Assembly: GCF_963576675.1 (NCBI RefSeq)
Contig: NC_088910.1
Location: 105,304,807 to 105,368,806 of the forward strand
Length of the DNA stretch: 64,000 bases
From: Euphorbia lathyris
Lineage: Eukaryota; Streptophyta; Magnoliopsida; Malpighiales; Euphorbiaceae
Direction: 5' to 3'
Made by a program: the position numbers and the translations under genes. Every line of letters begins with the position of its first letter. Position 1 is the first letter of the stretch. Below the pieces are notes generated by a model. The model did no database searches. It had not been told where the DNA came from and saw only the letters and a list, made by a program, of their open reading frames with translations. Below, piece after piece: positions 46,444-55,765 of this stretch.

Positions 46444-47192
46444 TGATGAGGGCATCTTGCACTCATACGCGGGACGTAGAATAGGACACGTGGAGCGTGA
46501 ATCTGGAGCCGAGAGAAAGGAGGAAACCATGCGGGAAAGGGGTCACTTAGGCATTCCACGCGGGGCGTGTTGGCCAATGCGCGGGGCGTGGATCGAGCCT
46601 TCAAAGAGAACCAATTCCAGGAGCTCGTACACGTGGGGCATGCCTCCTCATACGCGGGGCGTATCCCGAAGGGCGCGAGACGTGAAGACCACCTTCGAGA
46701 ACCTTCAAGCTCAAAGACACACTCACGCGGGGCGTAAGAAGACTTACGCGGGGCGTACCTCATCCGAAGAATACTTCCTCCCCAAGTTCTTCATGCTTGG
46801 GACCACTCCTTAATTACACCTTTGCCACTCCCTAATTACAACTCTACCACTCCTTATTTACAACCATACCACCCCTTTACCATTAACCCAATTTACCCTT
46901 TAGTTTGTATTATAATTAGCTAGGTAATTTAGCCTTTTTGTAATTTGGCAATTAGGTTTTTGAGATGATATAAATACATCTCTTTCTATTGTAATCTTTA
47001 ACTTTTTATCAATCAAATTATCAACTTCTTTGTGAAGCTTTGTTATGGTTTTCACCTTCAACAATGGGGATTTCATTATTCCTATGGATTTAGTCCATGA
47101 AATTGGGATTCACTCCTTCTAGTTTAGCTAGAGAAGAACATCTTTGTTAGTTTACGATTAAAACTAACACGTCACGAAATCGATCTGTATCA
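46444..47192 (+). repeat. 5' LTR with CGCGGGGCGT repeats
   Basis: The U3 half carries about nine copies or near-copies of the decamer CGCGGGGCGT in ~300 bp; the rest is AT-rich. TATAAATA at 46969-46976 is the likely TATA box. It has a 21 bp stretch and a 10 bp stretch absent from the 3' LTR. Confidence 0.93.
46969..46976 (+). promoter_or_regulatory. TATA box of the 5' LTR
   Basis: TATAAATA, conserved at 49600-49607 in the 3' LTR and, as TATAAATT, in the related LTR near 63381. Confidence 0.7.
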
Positions 47193-47194
47193 GT

Positions 47195-47207
47195 TGGTAT
47201 CAGAGCC
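47195..47207 (+). promoter_or_regulatory. Primer binding site, initiator-Met tRNA
   Basis: TGGTATCAGAGCC, two bases past the 5' LTR end. Confidence 0.93.
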
Positions 47208-47241
47208 GATCGTTTTCCTTGAACGGAGACTTCTTTCGACT

Positions 47242-48132
47242 ATGGTTCAACCAAATTTATCTAAAAAATATGAACAAACCTTCAACCGGGGGTTGGAAAA
47301 CCTCAAAGCCATGATGATGAGGTATCATGAGAGTTGTAGGGAGGATTTTCGGGTGATAAATGAGCTAGCAAAAGAGCTTACAACATCCGTAAAGAGTCTC
47401 AAGCAAGAATGCCGGAATAGCTCCCAAATAGCCATAGAGGTTGCTCTTGAAGATCCATCACAAATCTTTTCTCCTTTATACATTAAAGAGGTAAATCCAA
47501 AACTTTCAATTCTTGATGAGGAAGTTGTGGGTATGCCTATTATTAGTGAGGATTTGGTTGTTTGTGGTGTTGAAGTAGATTTAAGTTCTCATTGTGGATT
47601 TATTGTTAATGAAATTGTTGATGAGGATTTAAATGCATGTGTGGATGAGGAGGAGAGGTTGTTTTTAGGTGAGGGTGTTGGGGAAACCCATGTTGCAAGG
47701 GATGCTTCCCATGTGTTTGATGAAATACCCCTTAAGCATAACCTTGTGTGTATGATTGAGGAAAGTGGGGGTATTATTCTTGAGGAGGGGAAGAATGGCT
47801 TGGGGCTTGTTGATCTCTTTGAGACGAATGAGGAAATAACACTATGTGTAGAGATTGATGACTATGGTGATGGGAGAGATGTTGGTGGTTCAACCATGTT
47901 GGGAGGTTGCATGTCTTTTGAGTCAAGCGACTTAGCACGTGAGTTAGTCGGCTTGAACTATGGAGAGAAGCTAATAGGAACGATAGGTCGTGGGAGAGAA
48001 CGGATTGAGGACGGAGAGGGAAGTGAAATTGCGTATGGTCAAGAAGAAGATGATCTAGGAGAAGAGATTGATGGGGAAGGGAACTTCGACATTGAGCTCG
48101 TTAACGATGATGAATTTGACTATTATGAGTGA
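47242..48132 (+). CDS. Unrecognised acidic ORF 1 of the non-autonomous LTR retrotransposon
   Basis: Start chosen at the ATG at 47242 (MVQPNLSKKYEQ); the open frame reaches back into the primer site but has no earlier ATG. About 296 residues. The first ~75 residues are charged and helical (LENLKAMMMRYHESCREDF, INELAKELTTSVKSLKQEC), coiled-coil-like. The rest is strongly acidic with repeated Val/Asp/Glu blocks and ends GEGNFDIELVNDDEFDYYE. No retropepsin, CCHC, RT or integrase motif. Codons are intact over the whole length despite LTR divergence, hinting at recent or current coding function, perhaps a Gag-like role; that is inference. Confidence 0.6.
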   Translation: MVQPNLSKKYEQTFNRGLENLKAMMMRYHESCREDFRVINELAKELTTSVKSLKQECRNSSQIAIEVALEDPSQIFSPLYIKEVNPKLSILDEEVVGMPIISEDLVVCGVEVDLSSHCGFIVNEIVDEDLNACVDEEERLFLGEGVGETHVARDASHVFDEIPLKHNLVCMIEESGGIILEEGKNGLGLVDLFETNEEITLCVEIDDYGDGRDVGGSTMLGGCMSFESSDLARELVGLNYGEKLIGTIGRGRERIEDGEGSEIAYGQEEDDLGEEIDGEGNFDIELVNDDEFDYYE

Positions 48133-48147
48133 GAGTTCCGGAAGGGA

Positions 48148-48819
48148 ATGGAGGAAAGTGGTGATGTGGGACCAACGTCCGAAGATGGAAAGTATGTGTC
48201 CTTCAACGGACAACCACGGGGCATTCTACCTTTGGGGAAGATACCACGTGACATTCCATGGGATCCCGGAGGTCGTATGCTATGTCTTCCTCATAGTCGC
48301 TTGAGCTTAAAGGAAACAGATGAAGAGTGCGTTGTGACGCCTCTAGGAAGAAATGAGATTCCTAGCATATGCACATTAGGAATGAACCGAGCCTCCCACT
48401 TGGTAAATTCGGATCTTGTTATTTTGTTCTTGATTGAGATGTATGTGTTGGGATATATGTTATGTTTATTGAGGGGATATCAACCCTATGAGGAGTCAAT
48501 GAGGAGTGATTTTATGGTGAAGAGAGTGAGCTTCATAGAGTATTTGGTGAACGGGAATGGCCGTCCGGGTGATGTAGAGAAAATGGGAGAAATTCAAGAA
48601 TGGCGGGATAGTGGCCAAGTTGGTGAAGAGGCGACCCGAGAAGCCGCGAGATTGTTAACCCAAGACCCAGAAGGAATCGATACAAGTGTTCTTAGGATCA
48701 CTACGAAGTGGGTTGACAAGTGTCGTCGGGACATCCCATTTGATGTCGGCTATGAGCGGAATGAAATTGTGATCAATGCCCATGTTCGTAAAGTGGAGAT
48801 TGAGGAGGACCGGGGTTGA
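48148..48819 (+). CDS. Unrecognised ORF 2 of the non-autonomous LTR retrotransposon
   Basis: ATG at 48148, 15 bases after the ORF 1 stop and in a different frame; 223 residues. Notable pieces: GQPRGILPLGKIPRDIPWDP, a hydrophobic stretch LVILFLIEMYVLGYMLCLL (a possible single membrane span at ~85-105), and CRRDIPFDVG near the C end. The last motif recurs as LRRDIPFDVG in the open stretch downstream. No match to a family I know. Confidence 0.55.
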   Translation: MEESGDVGPTSEDGKYVSFNGQPRGILPLGKIPRDIPWDPGGRMLCLPHSRLSLKETDEECVVTPLGRNEIPSICTLGMNRASHLVNSDLVILFLIEMYVLGYMLCLLRGYQPYEESMRSDFMVKRVSFIEYLVNGNGRPGDVEKMGEIQEWRDSGQVGEEATREAARLLTQDPEGIDTSVLRITTKWVDKCRRDIPFDVGYERNEIVINAHVRKVEIEEDRG

Positions 48820-49094
48820 TCGGTTAGACATGTCGTGGGAGTGTGGAGGAGCTTCCAAGGCATTATGGAGGATTGGTTTGATCAACTTCGCCGAGACATT
48901 CCATTCGATGTCGGTCGGATATTGAGGCGAGCATTACGGGGGAGGAGCACCGGGAACAAGACACAAGTTGAGGTGTGGGAAGAGTTCATAAAAAGAAGGA
49001 GAAGCCGACAATATATGGAGGGGCCAACACCTACCGAGCACAATTCTTGTTCTATGGTTGAGTTGGGGGCCAACTCTTTTGAAGAAGAGGAGTA
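48820..49094 (+). other. Third open stretch and 3' leader of the LTR retrotransposon
   Basis: Open on the plus strand from about 48835 into the 3' LTR (WRSFQGIMEDWFDQLRRDIPFDVG ... VEVWEEFIKRRRSRQYMEG). It repeats the RRDIPFDVG motif of ORF 2, which suggests an internal duplication or a frameshifted C-terminal part. Ends in a purine-rich tract beside the LTR. Confidence 0.5.
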
Positions 49095-49813
49095 TGATGA
49101 GGGCATCTTGCACTCATATGCGGGGCGTAGAATAGGACATGCGGAGCGTGAATCCGGAGCCGAGAGAAAGGAGGAAACCACGCGGGAAAGGGGTCACTTA
49201 GGCATTCCGCGCGGGGCGTGGATTGAGCCTTCAAAGAGAACCAGTTCCAGGAGCTCGCACATGCGGGGCGTGCCTCCTCATACGCGGGACGTATTCCGAA
49301 GGGTGCGAGACGTGAAGACCACCTTCGAGAACCTTCAAGCTCAAAGACACACTCACGCGGGGCGTGAGAAGACTTACGCGGGGCGTACCTCATCCGAAGA
49401 ATACTTCCTCCCCAAGTTCTTCATGCTTGGGACTACTCCTTAATTACACCTTTGCCACTCCCTAATTATAACTCTACCACTCCTTATTTACAACCATGCC
49501 ACCCCTTTACCATTAACCCAATTTACCCTTTAGTTTTGTATTCTAATTAGTTAGGTAATTTGCCCTTTTTGTAATTTGGCAATTAGGTTTTTGAGATGAT
49601 ATAAATACATATCTTTCTATTGTAATCTTTAACTTTTTATCAATCAAATTATCAACTTCTTTGTTAAGGTTTTCACCTTCAACAATGGGGATTTCATTAT
49701 TCCTATGGATTTAGTCCATGAAATTGGGATTCACTCCTTCTAGTTTAGCTAGAGAAGAACATCTTTGTTAGTTTACGATTAAAACGAACACGTCACGAAA
49801 CCGATCTGTATCA
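49095..49813 (+). repeat. 3' LTR of the non-autonomous retrotransposon
   Basis: TGATGAGG...CTGTATCA; aligns with 46444-47192 apart from the missing 21 bp (one CGCGGGGC repeat unit) and 10 bp. Followed by GGAAG. Confidence 0.93.
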
Positions 49814-49997
49814 GGAAGAAATCGAAATGTGATTTTGTATTACCGGCCACAAAATTCCTACATCAAACGAATTTGGAATGAAATGTGGTAAATCCATGAA
49901 CTAAAAGCTATTGAGTTATTCATGTCATGCGTTTGTATGGAATTGTCTTAGAGTTATCTATTAATAGAAGACTAAAATATCCAAAAAGATTAGGTGT

Positions 49998-50480
49998 AGG
50001 GATGTTTGTTTCAATTTTTCGGAACATCGTTTAGCGTTTTAACCATATGAAATATAGTGTTTGGCTATATTAAAAAACAACAAGTCTTAGTTTTTTTTAT
50101 GAAAACAGCTGTGTTTCGGAGCTTTTCACAAAAGGCTTTATTTTGAAACTTTTCATGAACAGTTATAGTTATTTGATATTGACAAAATTTATCTTTTTCA
50201 TTTTCATAAAATATATTTCTTCAATAAAGTTTTACTTCATTCAGTAAAATTTTATTTTAAACTTTTTATTTATTTATTTAAATTATTTTTATTGATTTTT
50301 ATAATACATTTTTTATTTTATAATTTATTTATCGATTAATTTAAAAATGTTTGTATTAGACATTTTACATATTAATATCAATAGTTCATCATAATTTTAC
50401 CAAATACTAATAATTAAACAGCTAACACAAACAATTAACATCAACAACAATGTCTATTAGTTAACAGATGAACCAAATAA
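49998..50480. mobile_element. Tourist-like MITE, family A copy 3
   Basis: Left end GGGATGTTTGTTTCA, then GGAACATCGTTTAGCGTTTTAACC as in the other copies; right end TTAACAGATGAACCAAA. The paralogue at 42568 reads straight across (GGTGTGATCTCCC), giving a natural empty site. Ends approximate within 3 bp. Confidence 0.85.
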
Positions 50481-50515
50481 ATCTCCCAAATATTTATGCA
50501 CCATGCTTATTGATT

Positions 50516-51040
50516 GGGTAAATTACACCCATGGCCACTGAACTTTACCCATTTTCACATTATGGCCACTGAACTTCATTTCTTCCCGGTATGGCCACTG
50601 AACTTTACACTTTTTAACACCGGTGGCCACTTAACGCCTCAAAACGACCGTTGATAGTTAAAAATAAAAAATTCAAAGAGTTAATGATATTCTAAGGAAC
50701 TTTAATTCTTGAAAATTTTCGTTTTGAGGTCATTTGGGTGTTGTTTGGTTAGGAGAGAGAAAGTGAATTTTTAGAGAGAGAAATCTCCAAAAAATGTGAT
50801 TTTCGAAAATAAAAAATGTGGTTTCATGGTAAATGTCGTTCTGAACAACTTTAATTCTTGAATATTTTCATTTTGAGGTCGTTAACGATGGTTAACGGTC
50901 ATTTTGAGAAGTTAGTTAAAATTGAGTGGCCACCGGTGTTAAAAAGTGTAAAGTTCAGTGGCCATACCGGAAAAAAATGAAGTTCAGTGGCCATAATGTG
51001 AAATGAGTAAAGGTCAGTGGCCATGGGTGTAATTTACCCC
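50516..51040. mobile_element. Mutator-type MITE with GGCCACTGAACTT-repeat TIRs
   Basis: Duplication TTATTGATT / TTATTGAAT (50507-50515, 51041-51049). Ends GGGTAAATTACACCCATGG on both arms; TIRs ~120 bp, each holding three or four copies of TGGCCACTGAACTT spaced ~30 bp. The interior shows a second, older inverted arrangement (GAACTTTAATTCTTGAAAAT and a near-copy). The empty site is in the 42.6 kb paralogue. Confidence 0.92.
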
Positions 51041-51168
51041 TTATTGAATCCTTGGATTATGGAGATTAAATTAGGGATTAAGTTAGGTAAGGGGTATTTG
51101 GGTCTTTACAAAAAAAATCTTAAATTTTACCCAATCCGTAATTCAATCTTAACCTAATTATCGTATAA

Positions 51169-51548
51169 GAGCATCTCCAAGAGACTCTTAGTGAGGTCTC
51201 TAAAAATAATATAAATAATTGACTCTTAGTGATTTAAGAGTGGCTAAGATATACCATCTCCAACAATGCTCCTTATATTCACTCCTTATTTATTATTTTA
51301 TTATTAAAATTATTCTTTATTGTTACATTACCAATAGTGTGAGGAGAGAGACACATCAATAATAAATTATTAATAAAAAATAAAGTTATGAGGTACTAAG
51401 AGGTAGAAAGAGACTCTCTATTAATAGAGATGATGGAGAAACTCTTAGTGATTTGAGGAGCCACTAAGAGGCTGTTGGAGATGAATTTTCATTCTCCCTC
51501 CTTAAATTTTAACTTAAGAATTAACTTAAGAGGCTGTTAGAGATGCTG
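51169..51548. mobile_element. MITE with GAGCATCTCCAA ends, family B copy 2
   Basis: Flanked by TAA (51166-51168, 51549-51551). Interior colinear, in reverse orientation, with 6925-7297: shared CTCTTAGTGATTTAAGAGTGG and CAATAGTGTGAGGAGAGAGAC. 380 bp, no ORF. Confidence 0.88.
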
Positions 51549-51551
51549 TAA

Positions 51552-52060
51552 TTACTTGATCTATTTCAATTACATAGAAATACCAATTATAACACTATTA
51601 TAATTCCAACACTTCTTTTATAGTAAGTTTTTATTCATTAAAAAAAATAGTGATATGTGTCACATTAAAAAAATAACCAAATACATGAGAAAACGTAATA
51701 TCGTCCGTGGTCCAAATAGGATTGATTTTGAATATTTGATCCATTATTAGGTGAAGGCATGCTAATTCCTTTTGCAAATTTTCAATGTTTTTTTCCCTCT
51801 TTAGAGAAACAGTTTGACCACCAAAATCTGCTTTTTCCAAACTTATAGGTGATATGTTTTCTATGTCTTGAGATGTCTGAATAAATTACCAAAATGATGG
51901 TGAACCACGAATTCAATAACTTAATTAACACGATTATTACATACTGCCGCATTCACAAATTTCCGAGAGGGGACAACAGTGGTAAATAGAAAACCACAAA
52001 CGATTGTGTATAATAACATCTTTCTTTTTGGAGATTAATATCATTTATTATTAGTCCTTT
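51552..52060. other. Unassigned stretch
   Basis: A 69-codon minus-strand frame (51631-51840) lacks recognised motifs. Nothing else supported. Confidence 0.35.
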
Positions 52061-52070
52061 TAAAAAAAAT

Positions 52071-53219
52071 GGTTAATTATAAAAATGGGTCAAATGGGAA
52101 GTTCATTTACATATTTAATCCATTTACTCAACTTACTACATATCTAGACTGATTTTGTGTGACTTTCTCATAATACCCTCAATATTTACGCGCGGCTGTC
52201 TTCCTCCCGTCTGACTTCGCAGAGGTTAGCATATGCGAACCCTGCGAAGCTAAATATGCGAAGCCTGCGAAACTAAATATGTGAAGCTTGCGAAGCCTGT
52301 GAAGCTAATGTTTGGTTTAGTTGATGATTTTAGTTAGCATATGCGAAATCTGCGAAGCTAATGTTTGGTTTAGTTGATGATTTTAGTTAGCATATGTGAA
52401 GCCTGCGAAACTAATGTTTGGTTTAATTGATGATTTTAATTAGCATATACGAAGCCTACGAAGAGAATGTTTGGTTTAGTTGTTGATTTTAATTAGCATA
52501 TGCGAAGTCTGCGAAGCGAATGTTTGGTTTAGTTGACGATTTTAGTTAGCATATGCGAAGTCTGGATGTGTTTTTAACAAAATTCGCTAAGTGGTATATA
52601 ACAAAAAATGGCAAACAACAACGGATTCTAACATTATTTAACAAAAAAATCAGAACATAAATGAATACACCAATAATAATTCAGTGAGATTTCTAGAATT
52701 AGACATTTTCTCTGCGTTTCTCAATCTTCCGCCTCACGGAACGAGATTTCCGTTCGCTCTAAAATCGCCCTCTTTCTTTCTCTTTCTCTGTTGTTCGCCT
52801 TCTTCCTCGTCTTTTCTCTCAATGTTCACCTTCTTTTACCGTCTGTTCGCATTCTTCCTCTTCTTTGCTCTCACTGTTCACCTTCTTCTACCATTGTTCA
52901 CCTTCTCTCACCGTTGTTCGCCCTAAAATCGCCCTCTCGTTTTTCCTCTACCGCCATTCGCTTCCCTTTTCTCTCACCGGAGTAGAAGTTGCTGGAGAAA
53001 GCCGTCAAACAACAACGGATTTTGCAGGTTAGATCCTTGTGGAAGGAGGAGGAGCCATTTTGGGTGAAGAGAAAACCGTAAGGAAGAGGAAGAGGAAGAT
53101 GAAAGATTGAGGATATTATGGGAAAGTCATACAAAAACAGTCTAGATATGTTGTAGGTTGAGTAAATGGGTTAAATATATAAATGGGCTTCCCATTTCAC
53201 CTAGTTTTGTAATTTATCC
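52071..53219. mobile_element. Mutator-type element, family E copy 2
   Basis: Exact 10 bp duplication TAAAAAAAAT (52061-52070, 53220-53229). Ends GGTTAATTATAAAAATGGG and inverse GGATAAATTACAAAACTAGG; TIRs share CATATCTAGACTG.TTTTGTG with copy 1. The interior has five 53 bp minisatellite units. At 52690-53000 is a CT-rich block with two overlapping open frames (TCGCCCTCT / TTCACCTTCT repeats) that looks like a captured or expanded sequence; source unknown. Confidence 0.9.
52302..52567. repeat. 53 bp minisatellite, five units
   Basis: AATGTTTGGTTTAGTTGATG... through ...GCATATGCGAAG.CTGCGAAGC, five units in tandem with a few substitutions each. Preceded at 52225-52300 by 15-17 bp GCGAAGC(C/T)TGCGAA repeats. 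Confidence 0.9.
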
Positions 53220-53492
53220 TAAAAAAAATGGTTAATTAGTCCTTAAACCTTGGAATGGGTAGTTATTGATGAAAAAAGAAAGTGGCGCATGTGGAGTTGG
53301 TTACCACAAGGAAAAGAACAAAATGTATAAAAGTGGAAGAGTTCTTTGGGGAGCATTCTAGGAATGTGCAGTTCAGGCGAACATAGGTAAGTGTGCAATT
53401 TTATTGACAACACTATATATAAGGATTAACGACTACAATAAGCCCGGGTCAGATTAACACAAAAACTTCAGAAAATTCGATGTTAAATAATG

Positions 53493-54126
53493 TTATGAAA
53501 ACCGGATCGCACCGGCCAGTTCGACCGGTTTAACCGTGAACCGGTCAGATCTCCGGTCCTGTTGATGTTGGTTCTTAATATGTTCAACGAACCGGATTGA
53601 ACCGCTTGAACCGGACAGGTCAACCCTTGAACCGGACGGGTTGAGTGGTTTGGCCTAGTTAGCTAATCACACATGTATAACTAAAAAAAAAAAAAAAAAT
53701 TGTAGATGGGATTTGAACCTAGGCCCTTAAGGACCACTAAATACATCTTACCACTAAGCTAATTTTAAATTTGTGATTAAAAACAACACTATATACTTAT
53801 ATATTATACTGATACTTAAAATTTAAAATTTTATTTAGTATTAATTTTTTTATACATTTTGATAAATATTATTAAAAACTTAATTAAGCTTTGAAATATG
53901 AACAAAGTTAATTTAGCATTTTTTTTTTTGAATCAAGCATTTAAATTTTAAATATACATCAAATAAAATTTTAAACTCTTAATAAATTTTATAATTTAAA
54001 TGAAATTAATATATATATATATATATATATATATTATTTAGGATGTCATCCGTTCAACCAATCCGAATCAACCAGTTGAACCAATTGACCCTTAATCCAA
54101 TTGTCAATCCGGTTCGGTTTTTAACA
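53493..54126. mobile_element. ACCGG-rich TIR element with a tRNA-like module, copy 1
   Basis: The left end TTATGAAAACCGGATCGCAC and the inverse of the right end (TGTTAAAAACCGAACCGG) are inverted, followed by many AACCGG/CCGGTT words. The interior holds a tRNA-like block and a (TA)n run at 54009-54033. No duplication identified with certainty. A related element is at 61886-62644. Confidence 0.65.
53707..53764 (-). other. tRNA-like module (A and B boxes) in the ACCGG element
   Basis: On the minus strand: TAGCTTAGTGGTA (A-box-like, 53762-53750), ~30 bases, GGTTCAAATCC (B-box-like, 53720-53710), then a run of ~17 T (plus-strand A run 53684-53699) that could end Pol III transcription. A/B spacing is as in a tRNA gene. 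No complete cloverleaf could be drawn, so this is a tRNA-derived fragment, not a tRNA gene. Confidence 0.6.
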
Positions 54127-54326
54127 TTAATTAAATCTCCGTTAATTTCAATTCTTAATTTCCAGTCTTCAGTATTATAATTTCCTTTTCCATTTCAAAT
54201 CTTGCAATTTTAGTTGTTAAGTTTGTAATCTTTCAATTCTAACCTCAATTTTAAGCCTTCAAGCATTATTTTTTTTAATCAATAACTACCTATTCCAAGG
54301 TTTAAGGACTAATTAACTTTAGTTAA

Positions 54327-54866
54327 AAAGACAAATTAATTGTTAATTATTTTAATTAATAAAAAAACTCCTTAATTAATTAAAATTAACCCATTTAATT
54401 AAGCCAGAAAATATAATCTGTTACAAAATCCGTTCTAATTAATTATGGGTGAAACAAATATATATATATATATATATATTATTGAAATTATTAATAATAA
54501 TCATGCTCAAAATTATAAACATGAACCAAACAACATAATTACATAAAACAAAATTGACTCGAACTATATAGAATAGTTTCATGGTATAAATGTTTCTTGT
54601 CTCTTGTAAACTTTCAAGTACTAACTTCGATTTCACCGAGAAAGACAAAGAACAAAAGTAGGGGTTGGATGATTATCTTTATTTCTTGTTTGTAGAGAAA
54701 AAAGAACATATCCTTTTATTTTACAGAGAATGAAAGAAGATGTGTTTCTTTTTCAATCAATTTTCTATTTATAATAAAATAAATAGATCGAGTTTAGGGA
54801 CGGATCTAGGGGAGTTTATGGGAGTCTGAGTATCCACTGGTCATCAAAAAAACGCTAAAGAATCTA
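54327..54866. other. AT-rich stretch without recognised feature
   Basis: Includes a (TA)n run at 54457-54479. No coding signal. Confidence 0.45.
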
Positions 54867-55064
54867 TAAAAATTAGGGTAAATTCCAAAAAAACTCATGT
54901 GGTTTGATGTTGTTCCAAAAAACCCCTTGTGGTTTGTTATTATAAAAAAAAAGACTGTGGTTTGCGCCCTTACCCGAAAAACGGAAAATGGCTTAACACC
55001 GTTAAAGTGCTGACGTGGCACAGGGGTAAAACGGGAAAATCGATTATTTATTTATTTATTTATT

Positions 55065-55159
55065 TTCTTCTTCTTCTTCTTCTTCTTCTTCTTCTTCTTC
55101 TTCTTCTTCTTCTTCTTCTTCTTCTTCTTCTTCTTCTTCTTCTTCTTCTTCTTCTTCTT
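55065..55159. repeat. (TTC)n microsatellite, ~31 units
   Basis: Uninterrupted TTC repeat at the inner edge of the left TIR of the Pack-MULE. The mirror position on the right (55807-55950) is an imperfect GAA/GGA block. Confidence 0.95.
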
Positions 55160-55311
55160 CAAGATAATACAAAATTAAGCTATACCAATTTCCCCCACAT
55201 ATATGGTATTAAAAAATTAGCTAAACTATACTTAATTTTTGTAATACAGAATGGGATCCAAACCATTACGTTTTAAAATTGAAAAAGAAGAAGAAAAGGA
55301 AACAGAGTTAT

Positions 55312-55765
55312 TTATGATTTCTGAACATGAAGTTTGGAGAGTCTGTCTATAAATAATTTATAGTTATGGTCTCTCTCTAACAAACTAATCCTTACATACT
55401 CAACCCCACTTCCGAAATGAATCCCACTTCGACTTAAGATTTTATTCGATCTCAGAAATTCTTCACAATCCTTTATAGGTTCTTCGCATTTCAACCAAGC
55501 AAATGCTGCATAAACATACATAAACCATGTTAAAGTGAGTGAAACCGTAAAAATATAGCTTCATAAGCTTTAACTATGACACTTCCCAGGTTGAGGCTTG
55601 AAACCCTTCCAAGATATTGACAAAATCCAGGTGAAAAATCTGGTAAACTGAATTGACCACTTGTTTTCACCGCTTCCCTCAGAAGTTTCCACCTCTCTTC
55701 CATGTTTTCATATGCAAACTCAAAGAGGGATTCCTTTTTATTTGGTGATGTTTCAGATTCATAGA
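55312..55765 (-). pseudogene. Captured C-terminal exons of a TAA1/TAR-like (alliinase C-domain) aminotransferase
   Basis: Two exons on the minus strand. The upstream exon (about 55765-55592) reads KESLFEFAYENMEERWKLLR, AVKTSGQFSLPDFSPGF, CQYLGRVSSLNLG. The downstream exon (about 55503-55312) reads FAWLKCEEPIKDCEEFLRS, SGIHFGSGVEYVRISLLERD, then a natural stop. Between them is an ~87 base intron with GT...AG ends (GTGTCATAG...TATGCAG) that keeps the frame. This matches the C end of tryptophan aminotransferase-related proteins (E.RW..L, P.YC.YF, AWLKCE, RVG..FG....YVRLSL). The PLP-binding Lys and N-terminal part are absent, so no enzyme can result. Family identity rests on motif memory. Confidence 0.8.

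Larger units (their letters stand above)
46444..49813 (+). mobile_element. Complete non-autonomous LTR retrotransposon with unrecognised ORFs, 3370 bp
   Basis: LTRs 46444-47192 (749 bp) and 49095-49813 (719 bp), TGATGAGG...CTGTATCA, flanked by the exact duplication GGAAG (46439-46443, 49814-49818). Primer site at 47195-47207; purine-rich GAAGAAGAGGAG at 49081-49092 before the 3' LTR. The 1.9 kb interior has no protease, integrase, RT or RNase H, but holds two long plus-strand ORFs and a third open stretch. The LTRs differ by two indels (21 and 10 bp) and roughly two dozen substitutions. The empty site is visible in the paralogue at 42.4 kb. Confidence 0.94.
53230..54318. mobile_element. Inverted-repeat element enclosing an ACCGG-type element
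   Basis: Arms 53231-53278 (GTTAATTAGTCCTTAAACCT...) and 54268-54317 are inverted repeats of ~48 bp with few mismatches. The duplication is obscured because another element inserted exactly at its left end. No coding. Confidence 0.6.

Noticed and set aside
46419..46813. Arg/Gly-rich frames of 114-128 codons on both strands of the LTR
   Set aside because: Produced by the CGCGGGGCGT repeats; the same frames recur in the other LTR.
53707..53764. A functional tRNA gene
   Set aside because: A- and B-box-like words are present, but no acceptor stem or full cloverleaf could be paired.
54929..55276. 115-codon frame with a long leucine run
   Set aside because: The leucines are the translated TTC microsatellite inside a Mutator TIR.
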